This document shows positions 23,359 to 34,645 of a stretch of DNA of 64,000 bases, piece by piece; the first letter of the stretch is position 1, and each line of letters opens with the position of its first letter. Below the pieces are notes generated by a model, which saw nothing but the letters and a program-made list of their open reading frames with translations, searched no databases and had not been told where the DNA came from. This DNA comes from Piezodorus guildinii (Eukaryota > Arthropoda > Insecta > Hemiptera > Pentatomidae): positions 199,384,299 to 199,448,298 of the forward strand of contig CM041292.1 in NCBI GenBank assembly GCA_023052935.1. The letters run 5' to 3'. Made by a program: the position numbers and the translations under genes.

Positions 23359-25147
23359 AGTTTAATAATCATAGTTTATATGTGTATATTGTATTCATAT
23401 TGTATGAATGAGTTCCTGTAGCACTATTATTGTTGTCTATTATGACAAATTGTAATATATACGAAAAAAAAAAAAAAAAAATGTTGATATATGTTATGAT
23501 AAATAAATATATAAATAAAAAGAGGAGATTATTCTGAATAATACATTCATAAAGATATTGTTGAATTTTTAAATCCGTTTCGGGTTTTCTAATTGAAATC
23601 AATCAGGACCCATTATTGTTTCTACTATTATATTTTCTACTAAGATGCAATGAGAAACAAACTATTTCTCGGATCTACTTATACCTTGCCTTGAGCCTGT
23701 CAGTAAGGTTTCGACATTTCAATCTCGCATTTTGCCATGGACCACATCCGTTATAGTCCCGTCATCCATGAATTTCATAAGAGAAGTTCATACTTTTCAG
23801 TCAATACACATTAGAAATATCAATGGTTCTAATACAGATCCTTGCGGTATATACAATTATTGATTGATAGACATATCTAAACGTTTATTTATATTATAAG
23901 GGAAGAGTTAGCTCGCCGCTTACAAACACAGAACCTTGAATTAGAAATGGGGCTGTAGCTGCCTGACTATTATCAACTGTCAGCTTGATGGATCCCATGA
24001 TTGATGCGCTGACGCTTAGCTCTTGTAGTAATGTCTTGCCTTCTGAACTTTGTTAATTTAATATTTGATTTCCAGGTATGATTACTTTCACGATAAACTC
24101 CATTATCACTCAAACCCACCGATTTCAATCCTTGCTTCCTGTTCGATTCGTGATAATCCTCTGGGGCGTCTAAAAAGATGGACCAGAGACCTTCTAGTTT
24201 AGAATATTTTTGCAGTGCTGACAACTGGTGGTGTTTTTACATGGGTATCTTAACTTCTTATAGTTTAACTTAAATTTACTAGATGCATTATAAATAAAGT
24301 TTTAAATTGCAATAAGATTTTTTTTTTCAATTGATTTAAGAATTATATAGGATTTTAAATATACTAAATATCTCTAGATAAAAATTAGATTAAACATTGT
24401 TCGTAAAATCATTCTTTTCACATTATTACCGACACTTAAATCACTTTAAATACAATTATACAGAAAATTATTAGGCGATGCTACAGTGGACATCACACAT
24501 CCCTTCTAAAGGACAGCATAAACAAGAATTTTTTACTCGCTTTGAAAAATCCTAGAGCCATCTGCTGGGTTTGAATCTGCAATCTTGGGCATAAAAGGGT
24601 GTTATACTAGCCACAAAAAAATAATTATAGTAATATATACCAAGCCATACCAACAAACTTCATCTTATAAATTTGTTGGTTTGTTGATTTATTTAACGTC
24701 ACTTTATGCTACTGCGGCTAATCGGACGATGCTACTGTGGGAGTCCTAAATTTTGCCGTCCTAAAGGTTTAATTAGGATAGGGATCTTCAACGAGTACCT
24801 GACATTAACGCTCCGGACTAAGGACGGCAAAACTAAGGATTTTTTACTCCCTTTGAAAAATGCTAACACCACCTGCTGGTTTTGACCTGTGAACTTTGGC
24901 ATAGGAGGCAGGCTGTTATGCTAGCTACCTTGCTACAGGTGATCCTAATTTTTAGATTTTATGGGAGGACGGAGTTAGCGCGCGTAGCTGTGAATGCACG
25001 TTGCTTAGCTACCAGATGATTTAAAACTAGTGATAGGAATAATTACCGAGTTCAAGCCTCGGTTCTGAGGGGCTTTTAACTAGTAGCATTTTTCTCCGCC
25101 CTCACCTCCCTGAATCAAGAAATCGTATACAAAGGTGAGAGGAGAAA

Positions 25148-25166
25148 AAAAAAAAAAAAAAGAAAA

Positions 25167-25246
<80 letters not shown>
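25148..25246. repeat. Interrupted A run plus (AT)n
   Basis: Mirror of the tract at 19508-19584, longer by about 20-30 bases. It starts with an A-run broken by one G. Confidence 0.95.
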
Positions 25247-25250
<4 letters not shown>

Positions 25251-25482
25251 CACATCTTTATATTAAACATCCTTATTTACAATAAAAGATCCTATGAATA
25301 CAATCAAACAATACGAACACAAATATACCACGAAACATAAGCACAATGCCGTTCCATGTCCTAAAACACTGGTTCGAACCCGACAGAGGCATAGATTTTT
25401 TCAAGGGTAAAAAATGCTTGGTTATGACTTCCTTTGGATAGGGCGTAAAATGGTTCTCCCTAGACTGTCAGTTACTCGTTAT

Positions 25483-25762
25483 TAGGGGTGGGCATAATCG
25501 AATGACGATTATCGGATTATTCGATTATTTCAATCATTCGAATTAATCGATTATCGGATTAATCAGTTCGGAGAAACGAATGATCATTGGAACTGAATTG
25601 TTTTTTGTTTTTTTTCTCGTCACATAAATCATATACATGGCATATTGTCTCTCAGAATGCATATTAATCATTCGATCATTCGATTATGGAATCATTAGAT
25701 TATTTAAATCATCGAAGTCCGATCATCCGATTATGACGATCATTCGATTATGCCCACCCCTA
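25483..25762 (-). mobile_element. hAT-type MITE, mirror copy
   Basis: Inverted copy of the 18997-19276 element, with the same TAGGGGTGGGC ends and the same flanking duplication. It arose by the palindrome duplication, not by independent transposition. Confidence 0.85.
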
Positions 25763-26689
25763 CTCGTTATAGATATCTATCCTAATCAAACCTACATAAA
25801 CAAAATTTACGATTCACATTGTAGCATCGTCCGATTAGCTAAAATAGAATAAAGTGACGTTGAATAAATAAATAAACAAACAAAAACAAAATACTTTTAT
25901 TTTAAATATTAATTATGACTTTGAAACAACACCAATCGCAAAATCCTATGTTAAATTTTTTGTTTCGTTGTTAAAAATCGGTGCAACGTTCTTTCTTGAA
26001 ACTTTTAAGTTTCTTGACAGAATCCGTGAGCTAAGTAATTTCGCAACTGAATAACATGCACTCCCCGGGTTTAACCGTGACATCGACTTCATTTCCTGTT
26101 TTATTTCTAATTATCACGGAACCTAAATAATAATAGATTTATTATAAATAATAATTAATTTTTTCTTCTCTTAGTAAAGCATTATCTCTATTGAATATAA
26201 TAAATTATTTTAAATTAAGCACTTCTCGAAACCACTGAAACTTAAAAAATAAATAAATTGTATTGAAGGTCAAATTAACCATCGTCTCCTGAAGGACTGT
26301 ATTACGAGCCATCACGACTTGAATACCCATGAACATCTCTAATAAACATTTTAAAATCGAGAATTTTAAATGACTTTGAAACATCACCAATCGCAAGATC
26401 CTATGCTAAATTTTTTGTTACGTTGTTAACAATCGGTGCAATGTTCTTTCTTGAAACCCTTTGGTACGAGAACTAGTTGAAAAGATTAACATAACATGTG
26501 ACTTGCATGAAATGACGCAGTACTGTATAAATCCTCTTCCTTTCTGTCAATAACTTCTATATCTACTGAAATTTTAACTTTCAGTTACCTATATAGGAAA
26601 TATATAGTAAGAAAAAGCATTTCTTTATAGCTATCCAACATTATCAGATTTCGTCTAGGATAATTTTGGAGATATTTCAAAGGTTTATT

Positions 26690-26885
26690 TTAATCCAAAT
26701 TAAAAGAATCGCAAATACATTTTCTGTAAGGTTGTCCTCTAACGAATTTTGTATATTTAATTCTTAACAATTTTTTAAAAAAATATTTAATAATCACATC
26801 AAAATACCAACAATGTGAGACCCTAAAACGTGTATTTCCGCTGAAAACTGTAATTCGAAAAACTTCACGATCGCAATACTTTCCC

Positions 26886-26981
<96 letters not shown>
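26690..26981. other. Inverted spacer piece and (AT)n at palindrome edge
   Basis: 26818-26888 is the exact 71-bp reverse complement of 22291-22361. It is followed by about 90 bp of AT dinucleotides up to 26981 and then TAAGGGAAAGTG. The 118-codon frame with a YIYIYI run spanning it is a translation of the microsatellite and is rejected as a gene. Confidence 0.9.
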
Positions 26982-26983
<2 letters not shown>

Positions 26984-26989
26984 GGGAAA

Positions 26990-27180
26990 GTGAAAAAGAA
27001 AAACTGCTCTTTTCTGCTTCGTTGCTGAAAAAACAACTCTAATCACTTACTTAGAAGTATGAAAAATAGTAGCCGATTCTGAGACCAATTGAATATGCAT
27101 ATAAAACTTCATAAAAATCGGTCAAGCCGTTTCGGAGATGTATGGTAACTAATATTGTGACATGAGAATTTGATATATTA
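26990..27180 (+). repeat. LINE 3'-UTR-like tail
   Basis: Contains AAAAATCGGTCAAGCCGTTT and TTGTGACATGAGAATTT, then TATATTAGATT. This resembles 3' ends of RTE-type insect LINEs as I know them. No coding sequence is attached. Assignment is from memory of the family pattern, so tentative. Confidence 0.35.
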
Positions 27181-27390
27181 GATTAATTCATCTTTAATGA
27201 ATTTAATATATTTATTGTATTGTTTTTAACCAAGCAGCTACCCTTCTCCTTGGACCTCCTATTATTAATGCGCAGTAATTGTTTTGTTTTTACATGTTTT
27301 ATCTTTTCGATATCAGATGGATTATTTATTGGAGAATTTTAATCTTTGTTATATGATTGACTGATCCTTACTGAAGTTCTCTCCATTTTA

Positions 27391-28250
27391 CAACGATCAT
27401 TAAACAATATTTTATTGAGTGATATTACAATCTGTCCTTATTATGACATTAATAATAGTTATCAAGTACTACACAAAGAATCAATAAAAATATGTATAAA
27501 CTCTAGAAGTCATACAATCCTCAAACATACAGCACATGAATGGAGAATCTAGCCAATGCTAGAACTCCAAAATACATGTTTACTAGAGGTCTCGGGGCCA
27601 CTGCCGTTTCAACCTTATAGTAGGAAGGGCATGATCGAATGACGATTATCAGATCCTTCGATTATTTCAATTATTCGAACTAATCGATTATGGTCTGGAG
27701 AAACGAATGATCATTCGAACTCAATTTTTTTAGCGATATACATTCAAAGAAACATAATGATCTTTTTTTTTTCTTTTCACACAAATTATATGCATATTTG
27801 CACCTAAGCTCGGTAACCATAGAGGGGGGAATTGTACCATATTGTCTTTCGGAATACATAATAGATGAAGCATTCGATTATTGAAATCATCAAAGTCCGA
27901 TCATTCGATTATGACGATCATTCGATTATGCCCGCACCTACCTTATAGGGGGATGGTAAGGATGTGTGGAGCTGGATAAGGATTGAGCTAGGGGATTAGG
28001 GTGATGAATAAGGTTCTGGTAGAATTGAAGAATTTTGATGTTATAACGTCTGGAATAAATGGAATAATAAGGTCGCAGTGTAAGGTATGGTTGGTGGCAT
28101 AATAAGGAGCATTTACTATTGTTCGAAGGACTTAGAATTGAAAGGATTGAATGCGTTTGATGTTAAAAAATTTAGCAGTCACCCACAGTTCAAATCCATA
28201 GGCTTCAGTACTGTCTTGTAAATTAGCAATTTGTTTTTAATTGAAAGTCC
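27391..28250 (-). mobile_element. Jockey 3' end split by a hAT MITE
   Basis: UTR part at 27391-27560 and ORF C-terminus at about 27575-27612, continuing at 27949-28250. It joins cleanly once the MITE is removed and is collinear with the copy at 8921-9793. CTCCATTTTA at 27381-27390 and 28251-28260 is the probable target duplication. No poly(A) is visible. Confidence 0.75.
27621..27940 (+). mobile_element. hAT-type MITE, 320 bp
   Basis: Ends TAGGAAGGGCATGATCGAAT and, inverted at the right, TAGGTGCGGGCATAATCGAA. The 8-bp duplication is CCTTATAG (27613-27620, 27941-27948). Same family as 18997-19276 but more diverged at the termini and with a different, AT-rich middle. Confidence 0.85.
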
Positions 28251-28260
28251 CTCCATTTTA

Positions 28261-28960
28261 ACAATTAAAAAACTAAATTAATTCAATGGTTGCCGTGGCC
28301 GTTTACTTGTTGTTTTTTCTTTCTTTATTTTTCTGTTGTTCAATTTCAAAAGGTTATTACGAGAAGGCTATTACCCCGCCATGGCTGATAGCTATTCATG
28401 CTTTTAATTACTGACCTCTTTCCTTCATTTTTTTTTCTTCTTCCCCGTTCCCGCCTACCTTTTCCTTCGTCTCTTCGTTCAAGAAGAACCTAAAAAAGGA
28501 ATTGTGTATCTTTATTGCTCTGCGCTGATTTGTCGTTTGGAAAAACGTTTATAGGTATTGTTTATTACCGATTAATTAAATTGCAATTAACAGAGTGCTT
28601 CTCCGACGCTATAAACTCAATCGTAATTACCTTCTACGCACATCATACCAATCTACGTAGCGAAGCTGTTAAAATTCTGTAATTGGTTCATTATTCATCC
28701 ATGTGCAACGTTTTACTTTAGAAAATCTTACTGTTATTCTTTTTAGCAATCATCTGGAGGCTAAAGTTTGTACTACAGATCGATTGTGACTGTCGTTAGT
28801 ATCATTGACAAGATTTTCCTGTTCCACAACAACACCTGATTCTTTCAGTTTATCACATGTTAAAAATACCTTCAAAATAAAATGTAGGTTAGAGATAGGG
28901 AGGCTGTATTTATTCCTTACTTACATCTGATAATTCGTGTTTCGTTGGATAAAGTTGTTT
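28261..28960. other. No gene recognised
   Basis: Less repetitive than its surroundings, but no open frame or motif was recognised on either strand. Confidence 0.4.
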
Positions 28961-29010
28961 ACAGCTGTTGTTCAGGTACAATACCTATAAACAACAAAAA
29001 GCAAATGCTA

Positions 29011-29293
29011 GGGATCACTTGTAGCTGGGTGGCTAGCATAACAGCCTCCTAAGCCAAAGGTCATTGGTTCAAACCCGCAGGTGGTCCTAGGATTTTTTAA
29101 TGGGAGGAAAAAATTCTTAGTTATGCCGTCCTTCGGAGGGGACGTTAAAAGGTGGTTCTGAGCCTGTGGGATGTCAGGTACTCGTTAAAGATCCCTATCC
29201 TAATAAAACCTGGATAGGAAAATTTAGGACTCCCACTGTAGCATAGTCCGATTAGCCATAGTAGCATAAAGTGACGTTAAATAAATAAACAAA
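29011..29293 (+). mobile_element. SINE-A, full length
   Basis: Head GGGATCACTTGTAGC, B box GGTTCAAACCC, tail AAATAAATAAACAAAC. ACAGCTGTTGTTC occurs at 28961-28973 and at 29293-29305, but about 37 extra bases separate the left repeat from the SINE head. Confidence 0.85.
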
Positions 29294-29399
29294 CAGCTGT
29301 TGTTCTGAAACATCAAAATGTCACGTGAATGATTTTGTTGAATAAAATTAGAATTTTGTGTCGACTTCGTGACAGGCATAATATTATGTATTGTGTTAT

Positions 29400-29600
29400 T
29401 TCAGTCGGAGGGCGATCCTGGGGTATGCAGACTCTCCTGAGGCACATCTAGCCTCTATGAAGTGGGTACACAGAAATAGGGAAAATACCAGACGGCTGAG
29501 TGTGATCTCGGCCTAATGACCTCATTACACTTCCGTTGGTCTAGAAACAGTATGTATCTCTATATGTACTGAGCCCAAGATCCTTCAAAGGATGTACCTG
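29400..29600 (+). repeat. Repeat Y, copy 1
   Basis: Shares the GCCTCTATGAAGTGGGT block, GTGTGATCTCGGCC and ATCTCTATATGTACTGAGCC with 44085-44240, and in part with 21736-21800 and 38335-38375. Possibly the 3' part of a LINE. No intact frame. Confidence 0.5.
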
Positions 29601-29682
29601 CTTCTAGAAATCCTTCAATGCTCAAATATATTGTAATCACGTTGACGCAATGCATCAAAAATTGACAATATTTAAGAGGTCC

Positions 29683-29766
29683 ATTCTGTTGCACGACAAC
29701 GCTTGGGCACATGCGTCACGTGTGATGTCACGGAAGTTGGAACTTGGCTATGAAGTTCGAACAATA
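29683..29766 (+). pseudogene. mariner transposase fragment
   Basis: Reads ILLHDNAWAHASRV and RKLELGYEV. HDNA is the block around the second catalytic aspartate of mariner transposases (usually LLHDNARPH, then a LGWEVL-like stretch). Only about 28 codons are recognisable, flanked by stops. It comes from a region that the mariner at 31028-31951 has lost, so it is a separate insertion. Confidence 0.65.
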
Positions 29767-30524
29767 TTATGTTAATGCTGATGTCCAATTAAGGCCTAAA
29801 ATAAAGACAAATATTCTTTTTTTAAAATATTATCGAATAAGTAACAGTTAAATGAAGTATTTTTTTTTTAAAGCAAATGGCTTTGATTTTGCTTCAAAAC
29901 TCTCTCCGTATATAATTTGTTTATCCATGGTGGATCTCTTACACTCTCTCTTTAAAAAAAAAAATTGCGAACTTCTTACCGCCGCTCGGTAGACTGTGAA
30001 TTAATGAACAATGAAACCTCATCAAACGGAAAATCGAGGAGATGAATTCACCTGAATCTATGGTATACCTAATTTAGAAACATAATTTATAGAGTTTTTT
30101 AAATATATAAAAATGTTTAATACTTTAAACTAGTGTTATAGTTACATCAAAGTATTCAAATATAGGAAAAACTAGTGAGTGTGAAATATTAATATGGTGT
30201 CATTTATGTCTAAAAATGCACTGTTTGATCCATACTTAAATTAATCGAAAAAAAATATGCCTTCCTACACCAACAGGTAGGTTTATGCTGTGTATGTAAA
30301 AAAATAAATAAATAAATAAAACATTAGTTTATGATTTAACGACTTATGATTTAAAATCTTGTATACTGAATATGAGTAAGTTATATGAATATATCTTGTA
30401 CGATACTGTACGGTGGCAACACTGAGTCCTTTTTCATTACAAATAACATATGATCATAAGTTTATGGGCTTATAGCTACATTCTGTTAACTTGTACAACT
30501 TATTTTAGTGCATATTAACTTTTC

Positions 30525-30725
30525 TAAGATCTTGCACATTCAATCGGTAACGTCTATATTACTACTAATATTTCAGGAAAGATATTTTAATGCCTTGATA
30601 ACAGTAAAAATAAGTTTCCCATTTGAAGAAAAACTTAATTTTAATGTATTTTGCTAATAAATCTTTAGGAATGTATGCTTTAAATGAATGTGAAAATCGT
30701 ATCAAAATTCGTCGCATGTTTTATA
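30525..30725 (+). repeat. Direct repeat upstream of mariner cluster
   Basis: About 200 bp shared with 32337-32530 in the same orientation: TAACGTCTATATTA, a TTTCAGGAAAGAT block, GCCTTGATAACAG and GTATCAAAATYCG. The two copies differ at many positions. The TE-dense interval 30729-32330 lies between them. Confidence 0.6.
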
Positions 30726-30728
30726 TGG

Positions 30729-30845
30729 AATTTTTTTTTTTTTTTTTTTTATTCGTATTTATTACAATTTGTCATAATAGACAATAATAATAGTGCTTCA
30801 GGATCTCAATCATACAATATTTACAATATAAACAAAAAGAAAGTC
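30729..30845 (-). repeat. Jockey 3' UTR scrap
   Basis: A T run at 30729-30750, then ATTACAATTTGTCATAATAG and AATAATAGTGCTTCAGGATC, as at 21248 and 49497. A tail-only copy. Confidence 0.65.
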
Positions 30846-31027
30846 AAATTACATAAAATAAAATCAAAATATATACGGAATTAGCGGAAACATCTGTTTT
30901 AATCATTTTGTATATATTCTGATTAGTAAGAACTTCCTTCAAAAAGTGAATGGAGAAAGAAAACCTTGTTATAATAAGGAATATTGTTTTTAACAAAACT
31001 ATTAAAAACAAAAGGCGTTTAATAGTA

Positions 31028-31951
31028 TTTGGTTGTGTCACATGAAATGTCTGTTTTCAAGGTAAAGGTTTTTTATTAAAAATACGTTATGAAAACAAGA
31101 TAATTTTATTCGAAGTATTTACCTTCTTTTTCTATACATTTTACCCAACGTGACACCAACTTTTTTATCCCCGAACTGAAAAACTCTGAGCTTTGAAGTG
31201 AAACAAAATCTGAAAACGCACTTTTCACTTGATCATCATTTTCAAAAAGTTTTCCTTTGACGAAGTTGTCTAAATTCCTGAACAGGTTGTAATCTGTTGG
31301 AGACAAGTCGGGAGAATATGGTGGGTGCGGAAGAACTTCGTAGCCCAGTTCTTTCAATTTTTGCACGGTATGTTTTGAAACATGAGGTCTTGCTGCCGCT
31401 CAGTGAGATCATGAGGTACCCATGTATCGAGCTTTTTTACTTTCCCAATACACTTTAAATGTCTGGAAACGGTAGATGCACTTGTATTTAGTTGTGCTGA
31501 GAGTCCATTAACTGTTTGGTTGGGGTTTCCTTCTACTGTATGTTTGAGGACATTGTTGTCTATTACGGACGGAGGTCTTCCTCGGGGCAAGTTTTCCAAG
31601 TCGGTATCCGCAGCTGAAAACTTAGCAAACCAACGGCGAATGGTCCGTTCATTAAGACTCCCTTCCCCAAACGCCTTGCAAATATTTCTAGCGGCCTCAG
31701 TTGCTGAATGGCCGAGTTTAAACTCGTACATAAATATTACTCGAAAATCGCGTGTTTCCATGTTCATATTTGGAGATATACTAAAAAGTGGGTAATTGAT
31801 TGGGAAGCTAATGTTTATAGTACAAAGGTAGAGGATTAGTAACTGTTTACTTTAAATATGTAAACATTCGGAAGAAAATAACAGAGACCTGCAAAATCCA
31901 TCATGTATTTCAGAAACTATAAAAACGGACATTTCATGTGAAACAACCCAA
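31028..31951 (-). mobile_element. mariner element, internally deleted
   Basis: Ends are about 30-bp imperfect inverted repeats (TTTGGTTGTGTCACATGAAA at the left; TTGGGTTGTTTCACATGAAA inverted at the right) flanked by TA at 31026-31027 and 31952-31953. Total 924 bp, against about 1.3 kb for an intact mariner. The minus strand encodes the N-terminal DNA-binding half (31354-31767): an ERTIRRWFAKF helix-turn-helix block, GRPPSV and the WVPHDLT linker. A shifted frame (31106-31366) then carries the C-terminal catalytic part YSPDLSPTDYNLF with the third aspartate. The stretch with the first two aspartates is deleted, so it cannot make active transposase. Confidence 0.9.
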
Positions 31952-32059
31952 TAAAACACGTCTATTTATGTATATAATCTCAATGTAATTAATGATTTAA
32001 CCTTTTTTCTTTCACTTACCTATATATTTCACCACTAATATTCTTTAAAAGTTCTTAAA

Positions 32060-32218
32060 TTTGTTTTTTTCTTGTATATATTTGAATTTATTTATTTCCG
32101 ATTTTATGTAATTTGACTTTATCATTATTTTCTGTACATATTGTATGAATGTTTAGTACATCACTATTACTACTGTTCATTATGTAACAAATTGTAATAT
32201 TTCTCAATAAAAAAAAAT
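32060..32218 (+). repeat. Jockey 3' UTR with poly(A)
   Basis: Plus-strand UTR (ATTTATTTATTTCCGATTTT, CATTATGTAACAAATTGTAA) ending in AATAAAAAAAAAT. It abuts a second mariner end at 32219. Confidence 0.7.
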
Positions 32219-32313
32219 ATACGTAAACATTCGGAAGAAAACAACAGAGACCTGCAAAATCCTTTATGTATTTCAGAAACTATAAAAACGGACATTTCAT
32301 GTGAAACAACCCA
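32219..32313 (-). mobile_element. Second mariner terminus
   Basis: Repeats the outer 95 bp of the mariner at 31857-31951 in the same orientation, from GTAAACATTCGGAAGAAAA to ACAACCCAATA, with a few differences. It lacks any transposase and its partner end. Confidence 0.8.
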
Positions 32314-32336
32314 ATATATAGTGGGTTTTTTTTTAA

Positions 32337-32530
32337 TATACCACACTTTCCATCAGTAACGTCTATATTATAACTTTTATTTCAGGAAAGATTTTTTGGT
32401 GCCTTGATAACAGAAAATTTAATTTTTCCATCTGAATAAAAACTTTATTACAATATATTTCACTTATAAACCTTCAGGAAAGAATATCATTATTGATAGT
32501 GAAAACTGTATCAAAATCCGAAGGAATTCG
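32337..32530 (+). repeat. Direct repeat downstream of mariner cluster
   Basis: Partner of 30525-30725 (see there). TTTCAGGAAAGAT and TGCCTTGATAACAG are conserved. Confidence 0.6.
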
Positions 32531-33141
32531 CTGTAATCTAGAATCTTGTTATCATTTTATATCTAGAGAGAAATAAAAATAAAACAATAAATAAGTAATT
32601 AAAAGATGCTAAATTAAATATCAAATTATTTTTACTGTTAGCTATAAAACCTTTTCTCACTTCTCTTAGATTTATCACCAATATACAGAATTGATCTGTA
32701 AAAACTTCTGATATTTGTGGTGAATTGAAATATATTACACTTCGTCATATATTACATTATGTTATATTATATAATGTCCCCTATACTATGAGATAATACC
32801 CTCAGTAACGGTTTATCTAGACTGATAGCATTAGGACAATTTAGTTCTCTTAGAGCCGGATTGATTGATAGTACTTGTGACAGGTGACTGTGTCAGTCTT
32901 CATCCATCCCCTGATGTATCGCCTTCCATTGGCTTATTGCCTCAATGATGGGCTTCAATTACCAATCAATATTCCATTATATAATAAAATTAATAATCGT
33001 GAAGTGAGAATGGTTGACTTTGTGTTTATATGGGAGATGTTAGTTGAGGGTGCAATCAAAAGAAAACACAATTAAATAGAAACTTAATTTAGGCCTTATT
33101 CAGGGCTATAAAAAACAAAATATAACAGCTAGTAGTAGAAT
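32531..33141. other. No gene recognised
   Basis: AT-rich. The 63-codon plus-strand frame at 32884-33075 has no recognisable motif. Confidence 0.4.
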
Positions 33142-33153
33142 ACAATATATAAA

Positions 33154-33437
33154 AGGGATCACTTGTAGCTGGGTGGCTAGCGTAACACCCTCCCATGCTA
33201 AAGGTCACGGGTTCAAACCCGCAAGTGGTCCTAGGATTTTTTAATGGGAGTAAAAAATCCTTAGTTACGCCGTCCTTCGGAGGGGACGTTAAAAGGTGGT
33301 CCCGAGCCTGTGCGATGTCAGGTACTCGTTAAAGATCCCTATCCTAATAAAACCTGGATAGGCAAAATTTAGGACTCCCACTGTAGCATCGTCCGATTGG
33401 TCATAGTAGCATAAAGTGACCTTAAATAAATAAACAA
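33154..33437 (+). mobile_element. SINE-A, full length with target duplication
   Basis: Head GGGATCACTTGTAGC to tail AAATAAATAAACAA. ACAATATATAAA is repeated at 33142-33153 and 33438-33449. Nearly identical to the 16-kb copy, so young. The minus-strand 77-codon frame in it is a shadow. Confidence 0.9.
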
Positions 33438-33756
33438 ACAATATATAAAGATGATTAGTAAAAATATACTGATAATTAAAAAGATAGGGAAATGTGAAAC
33501 TACTTTTTTTCACATTTTTCATACTGTGAATATTGATATTTTTAACAATTTTAATTTTCTATTATCTCATTTTCACCTTTTAATTAATTTACTTTGCCCC
33601 TTTTGTTTCTAATTATTTTTATATTCGTCAATTGTACATTAATTCAACCGGAAGCGATAACCTACATATTACATTATTTCTAATTATCAGTGTATATTTA
33701 CTTATCATCTTTATTGATTGTATTCTGCTACTGGTTGTTATCTTTTGTTTTTTATA

Positions 33757-33783
33757 GTCCTGAAGAAGGCCGAAACGTCGGCA
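33757..33783 (+). ncRNA. Reduced hammerhead motif
   Basis: Core CTGAAGA and GAAACGTC with outer GTC/GGC pairing, but stem II is only AGGCC without a loop, so it is probably inactive. The sequence resembles the family at 44423 with stem II collapsed. Confidence 0.4.
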
Positions 33784-33849
33784 CCAGTAAATTAAGTTTA
33801 TATTTAATTGTGTTTTCTTTTGCCTGCAGTCTGAACTAACTTTTTCTTT

Positions 33850-34645
33850 GTTTTTTTTTTTTTAAACTTCTTTATTCGAATCAAAACACAGACATATTAC
33901 AGTGCAAGTAGAAATCACTACCCCACTAAGGCGAGCCCGTGTGTGAAAAAGGAGTTCACCTGCGGCAATTCAATAAAAGTACAATAACAAACAGTAACAC
34001 AGTACACAGTAAGATACTATACAATACTTAAATAATATAACTCAATTTTATAAAGAAACAGTAACACACTATACAGCAAAAAAAAAACTATATAATACAT
34101 AAGAAATATAAAATACAATTATAAAGAAACAGTAACACACTACACAGCAAAAACAATGTAATACATAAGGAATATAGAATACAATTATTAAGAATAAGTA
34201 ACACAGTACACAGTATAAAGCAGTAATCGACTAAGCTTAAAAGCTATAAGGAATACATATACATATATACAAGATATAAAATTAAGGCATGTAAATATAA
34301 AATTGAATTAGATAATACCCAATTAATGAAAAAAACAATTATCAGAAACAGTTAAACAGTACACAGAAATAAACTGTAATTGACTAAACCAAAAGCAATA
34401 AGGAATACAAATTCATATATACAAGATATAAAATTAAGGCAAGTAAATACAAGATTGAATTACATGATAAGCAATATAAAGGTACGTAACATAGTACACA
34501 GAAATTGACAAAATAAAAAGTCAATAAAGAATACATATACTTGTATACAGGATAAATATCAGAATGAGTGACGCAGGCTGGCATTGAGGACATGTCTATA
34601 GTCATAAGTAATTTGGATTCAATAATCCAGCTTCTTCCCATAAAT
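33850..34645 (-). mobile_element. Non-LTR retroelement family K, 3' end
   Basis: A T run at 33850-33863, then the same UTR-like sequence as 4440-5036 (CACAGACAT, CCCCACTAAGGCGAG, CTGGCATTGAGGACATGTC). It has an extra segment near 33928-33965 that the 4.4-kb copy lacks. No ORF part is visible. Confidence 0.6.

Larger units (their letters stand above)
22454..26817. repeat. 4.3-kb palindrome, right arm
   Basis: Inverted counterpart of 17943-22274, 4364 bp. All contained elements appear in mirror order and opposite strand: reverse transcriptase scrap 23708-23850, SINE-A 24466-24616 and 24665-24950, SINE-C 24958-25145, hAT MITE 25483-25762, repeat X about 25960-26420. Homology stops at 26817/17943, after which unrelated sequence follows on the left and an inverted piece of the spacer on the right. 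Confidence 0.9.

Noticed and set aside
26690..27046. 118-codon open frame with a long YIYIYI run
   Set aside because: It is a reading of the (AT)n microsatellite plus inverted R850 and palindrome-arm sequence. No family motif.
31520..31795. 91-codon plus-strand frame
   Set aside because: Antisense to the mariner transposase N-terminal half.
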